From Leptolyngbyaceae cyanobacterium M65_K2018_010 (GTDB lineage Bacteria; Cyanobacteriota; Cyanobacteriia; Phormidesmidales; Phormidesmidaceae), in the NCBI GenBank assembly GCA_015295885.1, contig DVEE01000535.1:1-8949 (forward strand): a DNA stretch of 8,949 bases, written 5' to 3'. Within the stretch, counting starts at the first letter, position 1, and the number at the start of each line of letters is the position of its first letter. The translations under genes were made by a program, and so were the position numbers. The notes under the pieces were generated by a model that was not told the origin of the DNA, made no database searches, and was given only the letters and a program-made list of their open reading frames with translations. This document shows, in pieces, positions 1-6,976 of the stretch.

Positions 1-2397
1 GCGAGCCGCAACGACTTTTACCTGGCCCTGGCCTATACGGTGCGCGATCGCATGATGCAGCGTTGGCTGAGTTCCGCTCGCACCTATCTGAAGCCGGAAG
101 TACGGGTGGTGACCTACCTGTCGGCGGAATTTTTGCTGGGCCCCCACCTGGGTCGCAACTTAATTAACCTGGGCATTGAAGAGCCGGTGAAGCAAGCGGT
201 GCAAGAATCGGGCTTAGACTTTGACGAACTGCTGGCCCAGGAAGAAGAACCTGGCCTGGGCAACGGTGGCCTGGGCCGCTTAGCCGCCTGCTACATGGAG
301 TCCCTCTCCAGTGAACAAATCCCGGCCATTGGCTACGGCATTCGCTACGAATTCGGCATTTTTGACCAAGAAATCCGCGATGGTTGGCAGGTGGAAATCA
401 CCGACAAGTGGTTGCAGTACGGCAACCCCTGGGAAATTCCCCACCCCGAGGGGGCCGTGACGGTGGGTTTTGGCGGCTACACCGAAGGCTACACCGATTC
501 CGATGGCCGTTTCCGTAAGCGCTGGGTTCCCGGCAAGCAGGTGAAGGGCATTCCCTACGACACGCCGATTCCCGGTTACAAGGTGAATACCGTCAACACC
601 CTGCGGCTGTGGCGGGCGGAAGCGGTGGAATCCTTCGATTTCCAATCCTTCAACGTGGGCGACTACTACGGGGCGGTCGATAGCAAAGTTACCTCCGAGA
701 ATATCTCCAAGGTGCTTTACCCCAACGACGAGCAGATCGAAGGGAAACAACTGCGGTTAGAGCAACAGTTCTTCTTCGTGTCCTGCGCCCTGCAGGACAT
801 GATTCGCATTCACCTGGCTTCGGGCCGCAAGCTGGATAGCTTCCACGAGAAGTTTACCGCCCAGTTGAACGACACCCACCCGTCGATCGGCGTGGCGGAG
901 CTCATGCGCCTGCTGGTGGATGAGCACGGTATGGGCTGGGAGCAAGCCTGGGAGATTACCCGCCAGACCTTTGCCTACACCAACCATACCCTGTTGCCCG
1001 AAGCCTTGGAAAAGTGGCCCCTATCTCTGTTTGGGGGGCTATTGCCGCGCCACCTGGAAATCATCTTTGAAATTAACCAACGGTTTATGGATGAGGTGCG
1101 GGTGCAGTACATGAACGACCCTGGTAAGCTGGCTAGGCTCTCGCTGATTGATGAGACGGGCGAACGCTACGTGCGCATGGCCAACCTGGCTAGCCTGGGC
1201 AGCTATGCCATCAACGGGGTGGCGGAACTGCACAGCGAGCTGGTGAAGCAAACCATCCTGAAAGACTTCCACGAACTGTTCCCCGGCAAGATTTGCAATG
1301 TCACCAACGGCGTTACCCCGCGCCGCTGGATTGCCCTCAGTAACCCCCGCCTAGCTCGCCTCTACACCGAGAAAATTGGCGATGGCTGGCTCCATAACCT
1401 GGATGACCTGCGCCAGCTCGAAGGATACGCCCAGGATGGTGGCTTCCGTCAGTACTGGCGGCAGATCAAGCGAGAAATTAAGCAGGATCTGGCCACCTAT
1501 ATCTTCCAGCGCACGGGCATTGCCGTTAGCCCCGACTCGATGTTTGACATTCAGGTGAAGCGCATTCATGAGTACAAGCGTCAGCACCTCAACGTGTTGC
1601 ACATCATTACTCTGTATAACCGGCTGAAGCAAAACCCTAACCTGGAGATTGCGCCTCGCACCTTTATCTTTGGGGGTAAGGCGGCTCCCGGCTACTACAT
1701 GGCCAAGCTGATGATTAAGTTCATCAATGCCGTGGGCGATGTGGTCAATCATGACCCGACCCTTGGTGATCGCCTCAAGGTGGTCTTTTTGCCTGACTAC
1801 AATGTCACCTTTGGCCAACGGGTCTACCCCGCCGCCGACCTGTCGGAGCAAATTTCCACCGCCGGTAAGGAAGCCTCGGGTACCGGCAACATGAAATTCT
1901 CCATGAACGGCGCCCTCACCATTGGCACCCTGGACGGCGCCAACGTCGAAATTCGAGAGCTGGTGGGCGACGAGAACTTCTTCCTGTTTGGCCTCACGGC
2001 GGATCAGGTGATGGCTCTCAAAGCCAGTGGCTACAACCCCTGGGATTACTACAACAGCAATCCCCAACTGAAAGAAGTCATTGATCTGGTCAACTCCGGT
2101 TTCTTCTCCAAGGGCGATGGGGGACTGTTCAGACCCATGACCGATAACCTGCTCTACCAGGATCCCTTCCTGCTGCTGGCCGATTACCAGTCCTACATCG
2201 ACGCCCAAGATCGAGTGGGGATGGCCTACAAGGATCCAGAAAATTGGTCCCGCATGTCCATTATCAACGCCGTACGCATGGGCAAATTTTCCAGCGATCG
2301 CTCCATTCGCGATTACTGCACCAACATCTGGAAGGTTTCCCCGGTGCCCGTGGAGATGATGGAGTACGACCAGTCCCGGGCCGGGCTACGGGTGTGA
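1..2397 (+). CDS. glgP: Glycogen/starch/maltodextrin phosphorylase, 5'-truncated by the window edge
   Basis: This is a PLP-dependent glycogen phosphorylase (EC 2.4.1.1, GT35 family), a cytosolic enzyme that removes glucose-1-phosphate from the non-reducing ends of glycogen. The frame is open from base 1, so the ATG at 40 is internal. The 798 residues seen, against about 840 in the family, suggest that roughly 45 N-terminal residues lie upstream. Numbering from base 1, visible landmarks are GNGGLGRLAAC (residues 87-97), the active-site histidine block AYTNHTLLPEAL (H329), VTNGVTPRRW, the VKRIHEYKRQ block, and EASGTGNMKF, whose lysine (K632, bases 1894-1896) is the expected PLP Schiff-base residue. 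H329 and K632 sit at the spacing known from rabbit phosphorylase (H377 and K680). No frameshift or missing motif is seen. The ackA gene downstream suggests a role in dark glycogen catabolism. The N-terminal regulatory region cannot be judged. Confidence 0.97.
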   Translation, partial: ASRNDFYLALAYTVRDRMMQRWLSSARTYLKPEVRVVTYLSAEFLLGPHLGRNLINLGIEEPVKQAVQESGLDFDELLAQEEEPGLGNGGLGRLAACYMESLSSEQIPAIGYGIRYEFGIFDQEIRDGWQVEITDKWLQYGNPWEIPHPEGAVTVGFGGYTEGYTDSDGRFRKRWVPGKQVKGIPYDTPIPGYKVNTVNTLRLWRAEAVESFDFQSFNVGDYYGAVDSKVTSENISKVLYPNDEQIEGKQLRLEQQFFFVSCALQDMIRIHLASGRKLDSFHEKFTAQLNDTHPSIGVAELMRLLVDEHGMGWEQAWEITRQTFAYTNHTLLPEALEKWPLSLFGGLLPRHLEIIFEINQRFMDEVRVQYMNDPGKLARLSLIDETGERYVRMANLASLGSYAINGVAELHSELVKQTILKDFHELFPGKICNVTNGVTPRRWIALSNPRLARLYTEKIGDGWLHNLDDLRQLEGYAQDGGFRQYWRQIKREIKQDLATYIFQRTGIAVSPDSMFDIQVKRIHEYKRQHLNVLHIITLYNRLKQNPNLEIAPRTFIFGGKAAPGYYMAKLMIKFINAVGDVVNHDPTLGDRLKVVFLPDYNVTFGQRVYPAADLSEQISTAGKEASGTGNMKFSMNGALTIGTLDGANVEIRELVGDENFFLFGLTADQVMALKASGYNPWDYYNSNPQLKEVIDLVNSGFFSKGDGGLFRPMTDNLLYQDPFLLLADYQSYIDAQDRVGMAYKDPENWSRMSIINAVRMGKFSSDRSIRDYCTNIWKVSPVPVEMMEYDQSRAGLRV

Positions 2398-2408
2398 GGG
2401 AGATTTAG

Positions 2409-2453
2409 GAGAGTTTTGAATTTTGAATTCAGAACTCATCATTCAAAACTCTC
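2409..2453. repeat. Perfect 13-bp inverted repeat between glgP and the phosphatase gene
   Basis: GAGAGTTTTGAAT (2409-2421) is perfectly complementary to ATTCAAAACTCTC (2441-2453), with 19 bases between. It begins 11 bases after the glgP stop. The A/T-rich TTTTGAATTTTGAATT-like arm resembles short repetitive intergenic sequence common in filamentous cyanobacteria (recalled, not searched). It could act as a terminator or mRNA-end stabiliser for glgP, but no T-run follows; a C/T tract does. A dispersed repeat unit is equally possible. Confidence 0.7.
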
Positions 2454-2502
2454 TCCTCTCTCCCCTCCGCCCCACCCCTCGACCTCTCCCCCCGTTCCTC
2501 CC
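2449..2502 (+). other. Pyrimidine tract directly before the phosphatase start codon
   Basis: The 54 bases before the ATG at 2503 contain only about five purines, so no Shine-Dalgarno sequence is available there. A 13-base direct repeat, CCCCTCGACCTCT, lies at 2475-2487 in this tract and again at 2506-2518 just inside the gene. This suggests a local duplication across the start region. Translation may rely on coupling to upstream translation or on an unstructured leader (inference). Confidence 0.55.
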
Positions 2503-3141
2503 ATGCCCCTCGACCTCTACCTGCTCCGCCACGGCGAGACCGCTGCCAGCCAGACCGGTGGCTACTGCGGTGTGCAAGACCCAGAGCTGACGCCAGAAGG
2601 TGTGGCGATGGCAGAGGCCTTTGCGGCAACCTACAAGGCTTTGCCCTGGCAGGCCGTGTTTGTCAGCCCCATGAAGCGCACCGTAGCCACGGCTATGCCC
2701 CTGTGTCAGGCCATTGGTCTGAATATGCAGGTGCGTAATGGCCTGAAGGAAATCCACTATGGCCAGTGGGAGGGGCAAACCCCAGACTATGTCAGTGAGC
2801 ACTTCCACCAGGACTATGTCCGTTGGCTCACCGAACCGGCCTGGAATCCGCCCACGGGGGGGGAAACTTCGGTGCAAATTGCCAGTCGGGCAGCCCTGGT
2901 GATCGCCGAAATTGAGGAGAAGTTCACCGAAGGGAATGTGCTGGTGGTGTCCCACAAGGCTACCATTCGGATTATTCTTTGCAGCCTGTTGGGTATTGAT
3001 GTGGGGCGATACCGCGATCGCATCAACCTACCCGTGGCTTCCGTCAGCGTGGTTCGCTTTGACGTGCATGGCCCAATGTTGATGAAACATGGCGATCGCT
3101 CCCACTTGCCCGCCGAGTTAGAGGCCCGACCGGGCACCTAG
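2503..3141 (+). CDS. Histidine phosphatase superfamily protein (phosphoglycerate-mutase-like)
   Basis: A 212-residue protein of the histidine phosphatase superfamily (branch 1), which transfers phosphate through a phosphohistidine. The RHGET motif at residues 9-13 contains the nucleophile H10. R59 in SPMKRT, the acid E83 in KEIHYGQWEG and the second histidine H151 in VVSHKATIR complete the usual catalytic set. No signal peptide or membrane segment is seen, so it is probably cytosolic. The frame is open further upstream to a TTG at 2416 inside the inverted repeat, but those 29 extra residues are low-complexity Pro/Ser/Thr and the family fold begins at MPLDLYLLRHGE, so ATG 2503 is chosen. The family covers cofactor-dependent mutases, fructose-2,6-bisphosphatases and metal-independent phosphoserine phosphatases, and sequence alone does not fix the substrate. 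Its place between glgP and ackA suggests a sugar- or glycerate-phosphate substrate, which is only inference. Confidence 0.9.
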   Translation: MPLDLYLLRHGETAASQTGGYCGVQDPELTPEGVAMAEAFAATYKALPWQAVFVSPMKRTVATAMPLCQAIGLNMQVRNGLKEIHYGQWEGQTPDYVSEHFHQDYVRWLTEPAWNPPTGGETSVQIASRAALVIAEIEEKFTEGNVLVVSHKATIRIILCSLLGIDVGRYRDRINLPVASVSVVRFDVHGPMLMKHGDRSHLPAELEARPGT

Positions 3142-3239
3142 GGCGGCCATTTCTAGCCCCTCGACTTCAACCATTTCCCTTAAAATCAGGTCAGCGCCTG
3201 TATTGATTTCCATATTTATTACGGTCATCCTGAGCAACC

Positions 3240-3530
3240 ATGGAAAATAAGAAACCTCTCTTTGGCATCCAGGGCCATTCCCCCATTAACACGGTCACCG
3301 AGTTGCATTCCTTTTGTCGGGATATGCAGTCCTACTACCAGATTGCCAGGGGAGACCTACTCGGGAAACTAGAAAAAGCCGAGGGGGAGGAAGAGTCCCG
3401 TCTCCATCAGGAACTAGAGGCTCTGAACCGCAAAATTGACTACTTCCATGTGCTGAATAACGCCGTATCCATTGCCGACACGGTTTTTCACACCCCAGAG
3501 ATGATTGCTGAATTTCGGGATGATCCATGA
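3240..3530 (+). CDS. Unknown 96-residue protein translationally coupled to acetate kinase
   Basis: I do not recognise a family. The protein is soluble-looking and charged. A short N-terminal part (KKPLFGIQGHSP) is followed by a Glu/Lys/Arg-rich stretch at about residues 40-66 that probably forms a helix or short coiled coil, then a hydrophobic stretch (FHVLNNAVSIADTVF). No signal peptide, membrane helix or cysteine cluster is seen; the one Cys is in HSFCRD. Its TGA (3528-3530) overlaps the ackA ATG as ATGA, the usual mark of translational coupling, so it is very likely expressed with acetate kinase. No clear Shine-Dalgarno precedes the ATG at 3240. The 98 bases upstream contain a -10-like TAAAAT (3181-3186) without a good -35. 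A small partner or modulator of AckA is an attractive guess with no direct support. Confidence 0.8.
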   Translation: MENKKPLFGIQGHSPINTVTELHSFCRDMQSYYQIARGDLLGKLEKAEGEEESRLHQELEALNRKIDYFHVLNNAVSIADTVFHTPEMIAEFRDDP

Positions 3531-4750
3531 AAATCCTTGTCCTCAATGCCGGATCTAGCAGCCATAAAAGCTGTCTGTTTGACCTTACCCAAAGCTCCGC
3601 GGCTAGTCTGGCCCCCGAGCCGGTATGGCGGGCGGCCCTCGATTGGACCCATGCGGCTGGCCAGGTAGAACTCACCGCTCAGAATCAAGCAGGGGAGTCC
3701 ATTAAGGAAGCACTGCCGATGACCGACAAAGCAGAGGGGTTAGCTGCCATGCTGAATACCCTGGTGCAGGGACCTACCCAGGTGTTAGGGGATTTGTCGG
3801 AGATTGCGGTGGTCGGGCATCGGGTGGTGCACGGTGGCCGCGACTATATGGATAGCGTCCGCATCGATGGGCAGGTCAAGGCGGCGATTCGACGGTTGAT
3901 TCCCCTGGCCCCGGCCCACAATCCGGCGAATTTGCAAGGCATTGAGGCGATGGAGCAGATCCTGGGCAACTTGCCCCAGGTAGCGGTGTTTGACACGGCC
4001 TTCCATGCCCGCATGCCCGAGGCCGCCTCCACCTATCCCGGCCCTTACCACTGGGTCGAGCAGGGCATTCGCCGCTACGGGTTCCACGGCATTAGCCACC
4101 AGTACGTCGCCCAGCGGGCCGCCCACCTAGTCGGGCAGGATCTTGCTCAACTGAAAATTCTCACCTGTCACCTGGGCAACGGCTGCTCCCTGGCGGCGGT
4201 CAAGGATGGCATGGGCGTAGACACCACCATGGGGTTTACACCTCTGGATGGGCTAATGATGGGCAGCCGCTCGGGCAGCGTAGATCCCGGCATTCTGATT
4301 CACCTGATCCGCCAGGAAGGTTATAGCGCTGACCAACTGGATGAGCTGCTGAATAAGCAGTCGGGCTTGAAGGGGATTTCGGGCCTTTCCAACGACATGC
4401 GCCTGGTGGTAGAGGCCATGGAGCAAGGCCATCCCCAGGCGAAGCTCGCCATTGATCTGTTCATCCACCGGTTGCGTCGGGAAATGGGTGGGTTGATCGC
4501 CAGCCTGGGGGGCCTAGATGTACTGGTCTTTACCGCCGGCATTGGAGAAAATAGCCCCCTGGTTTGGCGGCGGGCCTGTGCAGGCTTTGAGTTTTTGGGC
4601 CTGCAGCTTAACGCTGAGGACCTCAAGCGCGCTAAGGAGGACCAGGACATTGCCGCACCCAACTCGGCGGTGCGGGTGCTGGTGATTCATACCCAGGAGG
4701 AATGGGCGATCGCCCAAGCCTGCGTGACCCTGCTCCAACCGGTTGCTTAA
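3527..4750 (+). CDS. ackA: Acetate kinase
   Basis: Acetate kinase (EC 2.7.2.1) interconverts acetyl phosphate + ADP and acetate + ATP in the cytosol; in fermenting cyanobacteria it yields ATP in the dark. The 407 residues match the usual ~400. Signature blocks are LVLNAGSSS at the N-terminus (N7), GHRVVHGG (R99), AVFDTAFH (D156), YGFHGISH (H187), CHLGNGCS (H215), MGSRSGSVDPG (R248), the nucleotide-binding TAGIGENS (336-343) and a C-terminal HTQEEW supplying the late conserved glutamate. These match the N7, R91, D148, H180, R241 and E384 positions known from the Methanosarcina enzyme by motif, not by alignment. All key residues are present. The ATG is fixed by the conserved MKILVLNAGSSS start and overlaps the preceding small gene by ATGA. 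No phosphotransacetylase or phosphoketolase gene, common acetyl-phosphate sources, is seen in the window. Confidence 0.97.
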   Translation: MKILVLNAGSSSHKSCLFDLTQSSAASLAPEPVWRAALDWTHAAGQVELTAQNQAGESIKEALPMTDKAEGLAAMLNTLVQGPTQVLGDLSEIAVVGHRVVHGGRDYMDSVRIDGQVKAAIRRLIPLAPAHNPANLQGIEAMEQILGNLPQVAVFDTAFHARMPEAASTYPGPYHWVEQGIRRYGFHGISHQYVAQRAAHLVGQDLAQLKILTCHLGNGCSLAAVKDGMGVDTTMGFTPLDGLMMGSRSGSVDPGILIHLIRQEGYSADQLDELLNKQSGLKGISGLSNDMRLVVEAMEQGHPQAKLAIDLFIHRLRREMGGLIASLGGLDVLVFTAGIGENSPLVWRRACAGFEFLGLQLNAEDLKRAKEDQDIAAPNSAVRVLVIHTQEEWAIAQACVTLLQPVA

Positions 4751-4899
4751 TGGATCATGACCTGCATTGGCGGGATGTGCCCGCCCTCAATCAGTATCTT
4801 CTTGACCTATGGACCGCCAGGTTCGACTTGGAGCCAACTTTGATTAAATCCCATCCCAACTCCCAGACTCTCCTGAATTGCGAAGTTATAGCCGCCTAG
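4750..4899 (+). CDS. Possible 49-residue ORF overlapping the ackA stop (TAATG)
   Basis: An ATG at 4750-4752 shares its A with the ackA TAA, giving the TAATG arrangement typical of coupled genes. It opens a 49-codon frame starting MDHDLHWRDVPALNQYLL and ending NCEVIAA. Codon choice in the first half is like the neighbours (GCC, CTG, GAC). I recognise no domain, signal or membrane segment. The frame also extends upstream inside ackA, so the overlap may be chance. It may be a real small gene, the remnant of a longer one, or untranslated ackA 3' sequence. Confidence 0.3.
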   Translation: MDHDLHWRDVPALNQYLLDLWTARFDLEPTLIKSHPNSQTLLNCEVIAA

Positions 4900-5024
4900 A
4901 CTGGAGCCGACAGCCCCTGAAATCTGTCCGGAGTATTGCCATATCCAATGGGTTTCCTTAACCTCCACTCCTCCGCCTGTCCTCTTTCCTGTATCTTAAG
5001 CACGGCTAGGCCAGTCACCAGTGG

Positions 5025-5051
5025 TTGACAATCAAGATAATCGCTAGAGGG
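5025..5051 (+). promoter_or_regulatory. Weak promoter-like and RBS sequence before the molybdopterin gene
   Basis: A perfect -35 hexamer TTGACA (5025-5030) and a -10-like GATAAT (5036-5041) lie close to the start, but only five bases separate them, so they cannot form one standard promoter. Each may belong to a separate weak signal. AGAGGG (5046-5051) is a plausible Shine-Dalgarno ten bases before the ATG at 5062. The rest of 4900-5061 shows no gene and no convincing terminator. A promoter here would separate this operon from ackA, but its exact form is unclear. Confidence 0.25.
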
Positions 5052-5061
5052 ATCTACACCT

Positions 5062-5661
5062 ATGGTTGGTAAGTTTTTTCACAAGCCAGGCCCTGACTTG
5101 GCCGATCGGGTTCCCCCCGGCCAGCACCTAGCTAAGGGGTTTCCGGTGCTCACCTACGGTGACACCCCAGCCCTTACCCCAGCAGACTGGACCCTCACCA
5201 TTACTGGCCTTGCCTCTTCTAAAACCTTTACCTGGGCCGAAATTATGGCCCTACCCCAGCGGGCATTTACCGCCGACTTCCACTGCGTTACCACTTGGTC
5301 AAAGCTGGATGTGACCTGGGCCGGAGTCAGCATTCCGGATCTGATGGCTGAGTTGACTCTCGCCCCTGAAGCCGCCCATGTGATGCTGCACTGCTACGGC
5401 GGCTACACCACTAACCTAACCCTGGAGGATTTCCTCAGGCCGGAAAATTTCCTGGCTCATACCCTATTCGGCGAACCGTTGCCCGTCGAACATGGTGGGC
5501 CCATGCGGGTAGTGGTGCCTCACCTCTATGCCTGGAAGAGTGCCAAATGGATTAAGAGGTTGGAGTTTTTGGCGAGCCCACAGCTAGGCTTTTGGGAACG
5601 CAATGGCTATCACGAGCGCGGCGAACCTTGGGCAGAAGAGCGCTACAGTAGTTTGTACTAG
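5062..5661 (+). CDS. Sulfite-oxidase-type molybdopterin-dependent oxidoreductase, small cytosolic form
   Basis: A 199-residue protein of the oxidoreductase molybdopterin-binding domain family (sulfite oxidase / YedY-MsrP type). ADWTLTITGL and FTWAEIMALP open the domain. FHCVTTWSKLDVTWAGV contains C75, the expected molybdenum-ligating cysteine. HCYGGYTTNL and HGGPMRVVVPHLYAWKSAKW (about 144-163) are the typical cofactor-binding and core blocks, and the end FWERNGYHERGEPW is usual in this subfamily. There is no twin-arginine or Sec signal, no cytochrome b5 domain and no dimerisation domain, so it appears to be a free cytosolic domain of unknown electron partner. The natural substrate of these short forms is not known to me; sulfite, S-oxides and N-oxides are all open. 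It starts a tight same-strand cluster with OsmC and cupin genes (30- and 51-base gaps). Confidence 0.9.
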   Translation: MVGKFFHKPGPDLADRVPPGQHLAKGFPVLTYGDTPALTPADWTLTITGLASSKTFTWAEIMALPQRAFTADFHCVTTWSKLDVTWAGVSIPDLMAELTLAPEAAHVMLHCYGGYTTNLTLEDFLRPENFLAHTLFGEPLPVEHGGPMRVVVPHLYAWKSAKWIKRLEFLASPQLGFWERNGYHERGEPWAEERYSSLY

Positions 5662-5691
5662 CCTCACCAGGCAGAGGGAAAACGTGAGGGT

Positions 5692-6117
5692 ATGGTAACT
5701 CGGCGAATTGTACTGCACCAACTCTGTGGACATCGATTTATAGGTCGCAATCCAGACGGAGATCAGGTTTTGGTGGATGGGGACCAACCGAGGATCGGCA
5801 TGGCCCCCACCGAACTGCTGTTGGCAGCCCTGGGATCCTGCACCGCCTACGATGTGATCGACATTATGGCCAAAAAGCGGCAACCTTTGGCCCGCTATCG
5901 CGTTGAAGTGGAAGGCGTCCAGGCCGATACCCATCCGCGACGATTCACCCATATCACAGTGACCCACTACGGGGCCGGGCCAGAGGTAACGGCGGTGGCC
6001 TTAGCGCGATCGGCAGAACTTTCCCATAGTAAATACTGCCCTGTGGCTGCTAGCCTGAACGCAGAGATTACCGTCAAAGTAGTCGTGGAACCCTGGCCAG
6101 AAGGCCAAGCCTCCTAG
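5692..6117 (+). CDS. OsmC/Ohr-family protein (thiol peroxidase-like)
   Basis: A 141-residue OsmC-family protein. OsmC and Ohr members reduce organic and other hydroperoxides with a pair of cysteines; YhfA-like members have less clear roles. The two conserved cysteines are present: C50 in LLLAALGSCTAYDV and C116 in HSKYCPVAASL, with the accompanying E41 and the usual basic and His positions nearby. The order and spacing fit the OsmC/YhfA type more than Ohr. No signal peptide is seen, so it is cytosolic and a homodimer by family. It starts 30 bases after the molybdopterin gene. GAGGG lies too close (5686-5690) or rather far (5674-5678) from the ATG at 5692. The N-terminal VTRRIVLHQLCGHRF fits the family's first strand, supporting this start. 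The neighbours suggest a redox-stress role (inference). Confidence 0.9.
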   Translation: MVTRRIVLHQLCGHRFIGRNPDGDQVLVDGDQPRIGMAPTELLLAALGSCTAYDVIDIMAKKRQPLARYRVEVEGVQADTHPRRFTHITVTHYGAGPEVTAVALARSAELSHSKYCPVAASLNAEITVKVVVEPWPEGQAS

Positions 6118-6168
6118 GCTGAGTTGGTGGCAAGATAAGAGGTCAGGAACTTTTACCCCAACCCCACA

Positions 6169-6537
6169 ATGCTCATTCGCAAACTGCGGGATTGTCCCGA
6201 ATTTATTGCCGGTGATGGCACCCAACTGAGGGAACTACTCCATCCTGACAAACAGGATCTGGCCCTACGCTATAGCCTGGCCCAGGCCATAGTGCCAGTG
6301 GGCCAAGTCTCTATTCCCCATGCCCTAACCACCTCGGAGGTTTACTACATCCTTTCCGGGCAGGGCGAGATGCACATCAATGACGAAACTTGTCGAGTGG
6401 AGCCTGGGGACGCCATCTATATTCCGCCTCAGGCCCGCCAATACATTCATAACACTGGCTCGGAACCTCTGGTGTTTATTTGCATTGTCGACCCGGCCTG
6501 GCGGCAGGCAGACGAAACAGTATTTGACCCGGTCTAA
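6169..6537 (+). CDS. Small single-domain cupin
   Basis: A 122-residue conserved beta-barrel cupin. Motif 1 is seen around GQVSIPHALTTSEVYYILSGQGEMHI (from about residue 45) with H51 and E57, but the second histidine of the usual HxH is replaced (H-A-L). Motif 2 is GDAIYIPPQARQYIHNTG, where the usual histidine position carries Q91 while N95 is kept. The retained set H51, E57, Q91 may still bind a metal or a small ligand. The end FICIVDPAWR is typical of a group of small bacterial cupins with the same Gln substitution (from memory). The function is unknown: sugar or organic acid binding, dioxygenase activity and isomerase activity are all possible. It is third in the cluster with the molybdopterin and OsmC genes, 51 bases after OsmC. 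No good Shine-Dalgarno precedes the ATG. Confidence 0.88.
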   Translation: MLIRKLRDCPEFIAGDGTQLRELLHPDKQDLALRYSLAQAIVPVGQVSIPHALTTSEVYYILSGQGEMHINDETCRVEPGDAIYIPPQARQYIHNTGSEPLVFICIVDPAWRQADETVFDPV

Positions 6538-6755
6538 TTGATGGGTAAGGTCAGGCGACGGCGGCAGGCCTTAAGCCGCTGCCAACACCAGAGCCACCCC
6601 CGCTGGATTGCGGTTTGCCAAGCCTGCGGTGGGGGTGGAGTCGGGCGCACCTCGCAGCTCTTGAGCCGTTCCAACATCGCCGCCAGGGTAGTATCCTTTT
6701 GGGCCAGACGGGCGGGCACACAATTCCGTTGCTTTTGGCAAGAATTGCACAGCAT
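6534..6755 (-). CDS. Possible Cys-rich 73-residue protein, convergent with the cupin gene
   Basis: A minus-strand frame begins MLCNSCQKQRNCVPARLAQ and has cysteines at residues 3, 6, 12, 34, 57 and 64. The C-x2-C-x5-C-x21-C pattern could bind zinc or a metal cluster. A helical stretch (TTLAAMLERLKSC) is followed by a Pro run and an Arg/Trp-rich basic tail. About 70% of third codon positions are G or C, which suits coding sequence here. Its TAG overlaps the cupin stop by four bases, a common convergent layout. Against it, no clear Shine-Dalgarno is seen, and plus-strand frames of similar length occupy the same bases. I recognise no named family. Confidence 0.38.
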   Translation of the reverse strand: MLCNSCQKQRNCVPARLAQKDTTLAAMLERLKSCEVRPTPPPPQAWQTAIQRGWLWCWQRLKACRRRLTLPIN

Positions 6756-6976
6756 GGGCAGTCCAGTTAACCCTCAATGACTAACAACAGAACTATCTAA
6801 ACTCCGGGAAGATGCTGCATCCCCTATATTTTGATTCATTCAACGAAAAAACTGTTCCCTACAAACGGAATAGAACCTAAAGGTTTAACCATGCAAGGAA
6901 TTTCGTTTCTTTACAGTACGGCTACCCGGACTGACAGCCACCAGGAAATATGACAAGATAAAGCCATAGCCAAGGG

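Noticed and set aside
1351..2208. Long minus-strand frame of 285 codons inside glgP
   Set aside because: It lies antisense to the most conserved part of glycogen phosphorylase, including the PLP lysine, and its protein resembles no family. It is a by-product of GC-rich codon use.
2416..2502. Upstream extension of the phosphatase frame to a TTG start (29 extra residues)
   Set aside because: The added residues are low-complexity and derived from the inverted repeat and pyrimidine tract; the conserved fold starts at the ATG at 2503.
5025..5041. TTGACA plus GATAAT as a complete promoter
   Set aside because: Only five bases separate the two hexamers, far short of the 16-18 needed.
6538..6780. 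Plus-strand frame of 80 codons after the cupin gene
   Set aside because: The Arg/Gln/Ser-rich product lacks recognisable features, and the minus-strand frame over the same bases has better codon use and a clear cysteine pattern.
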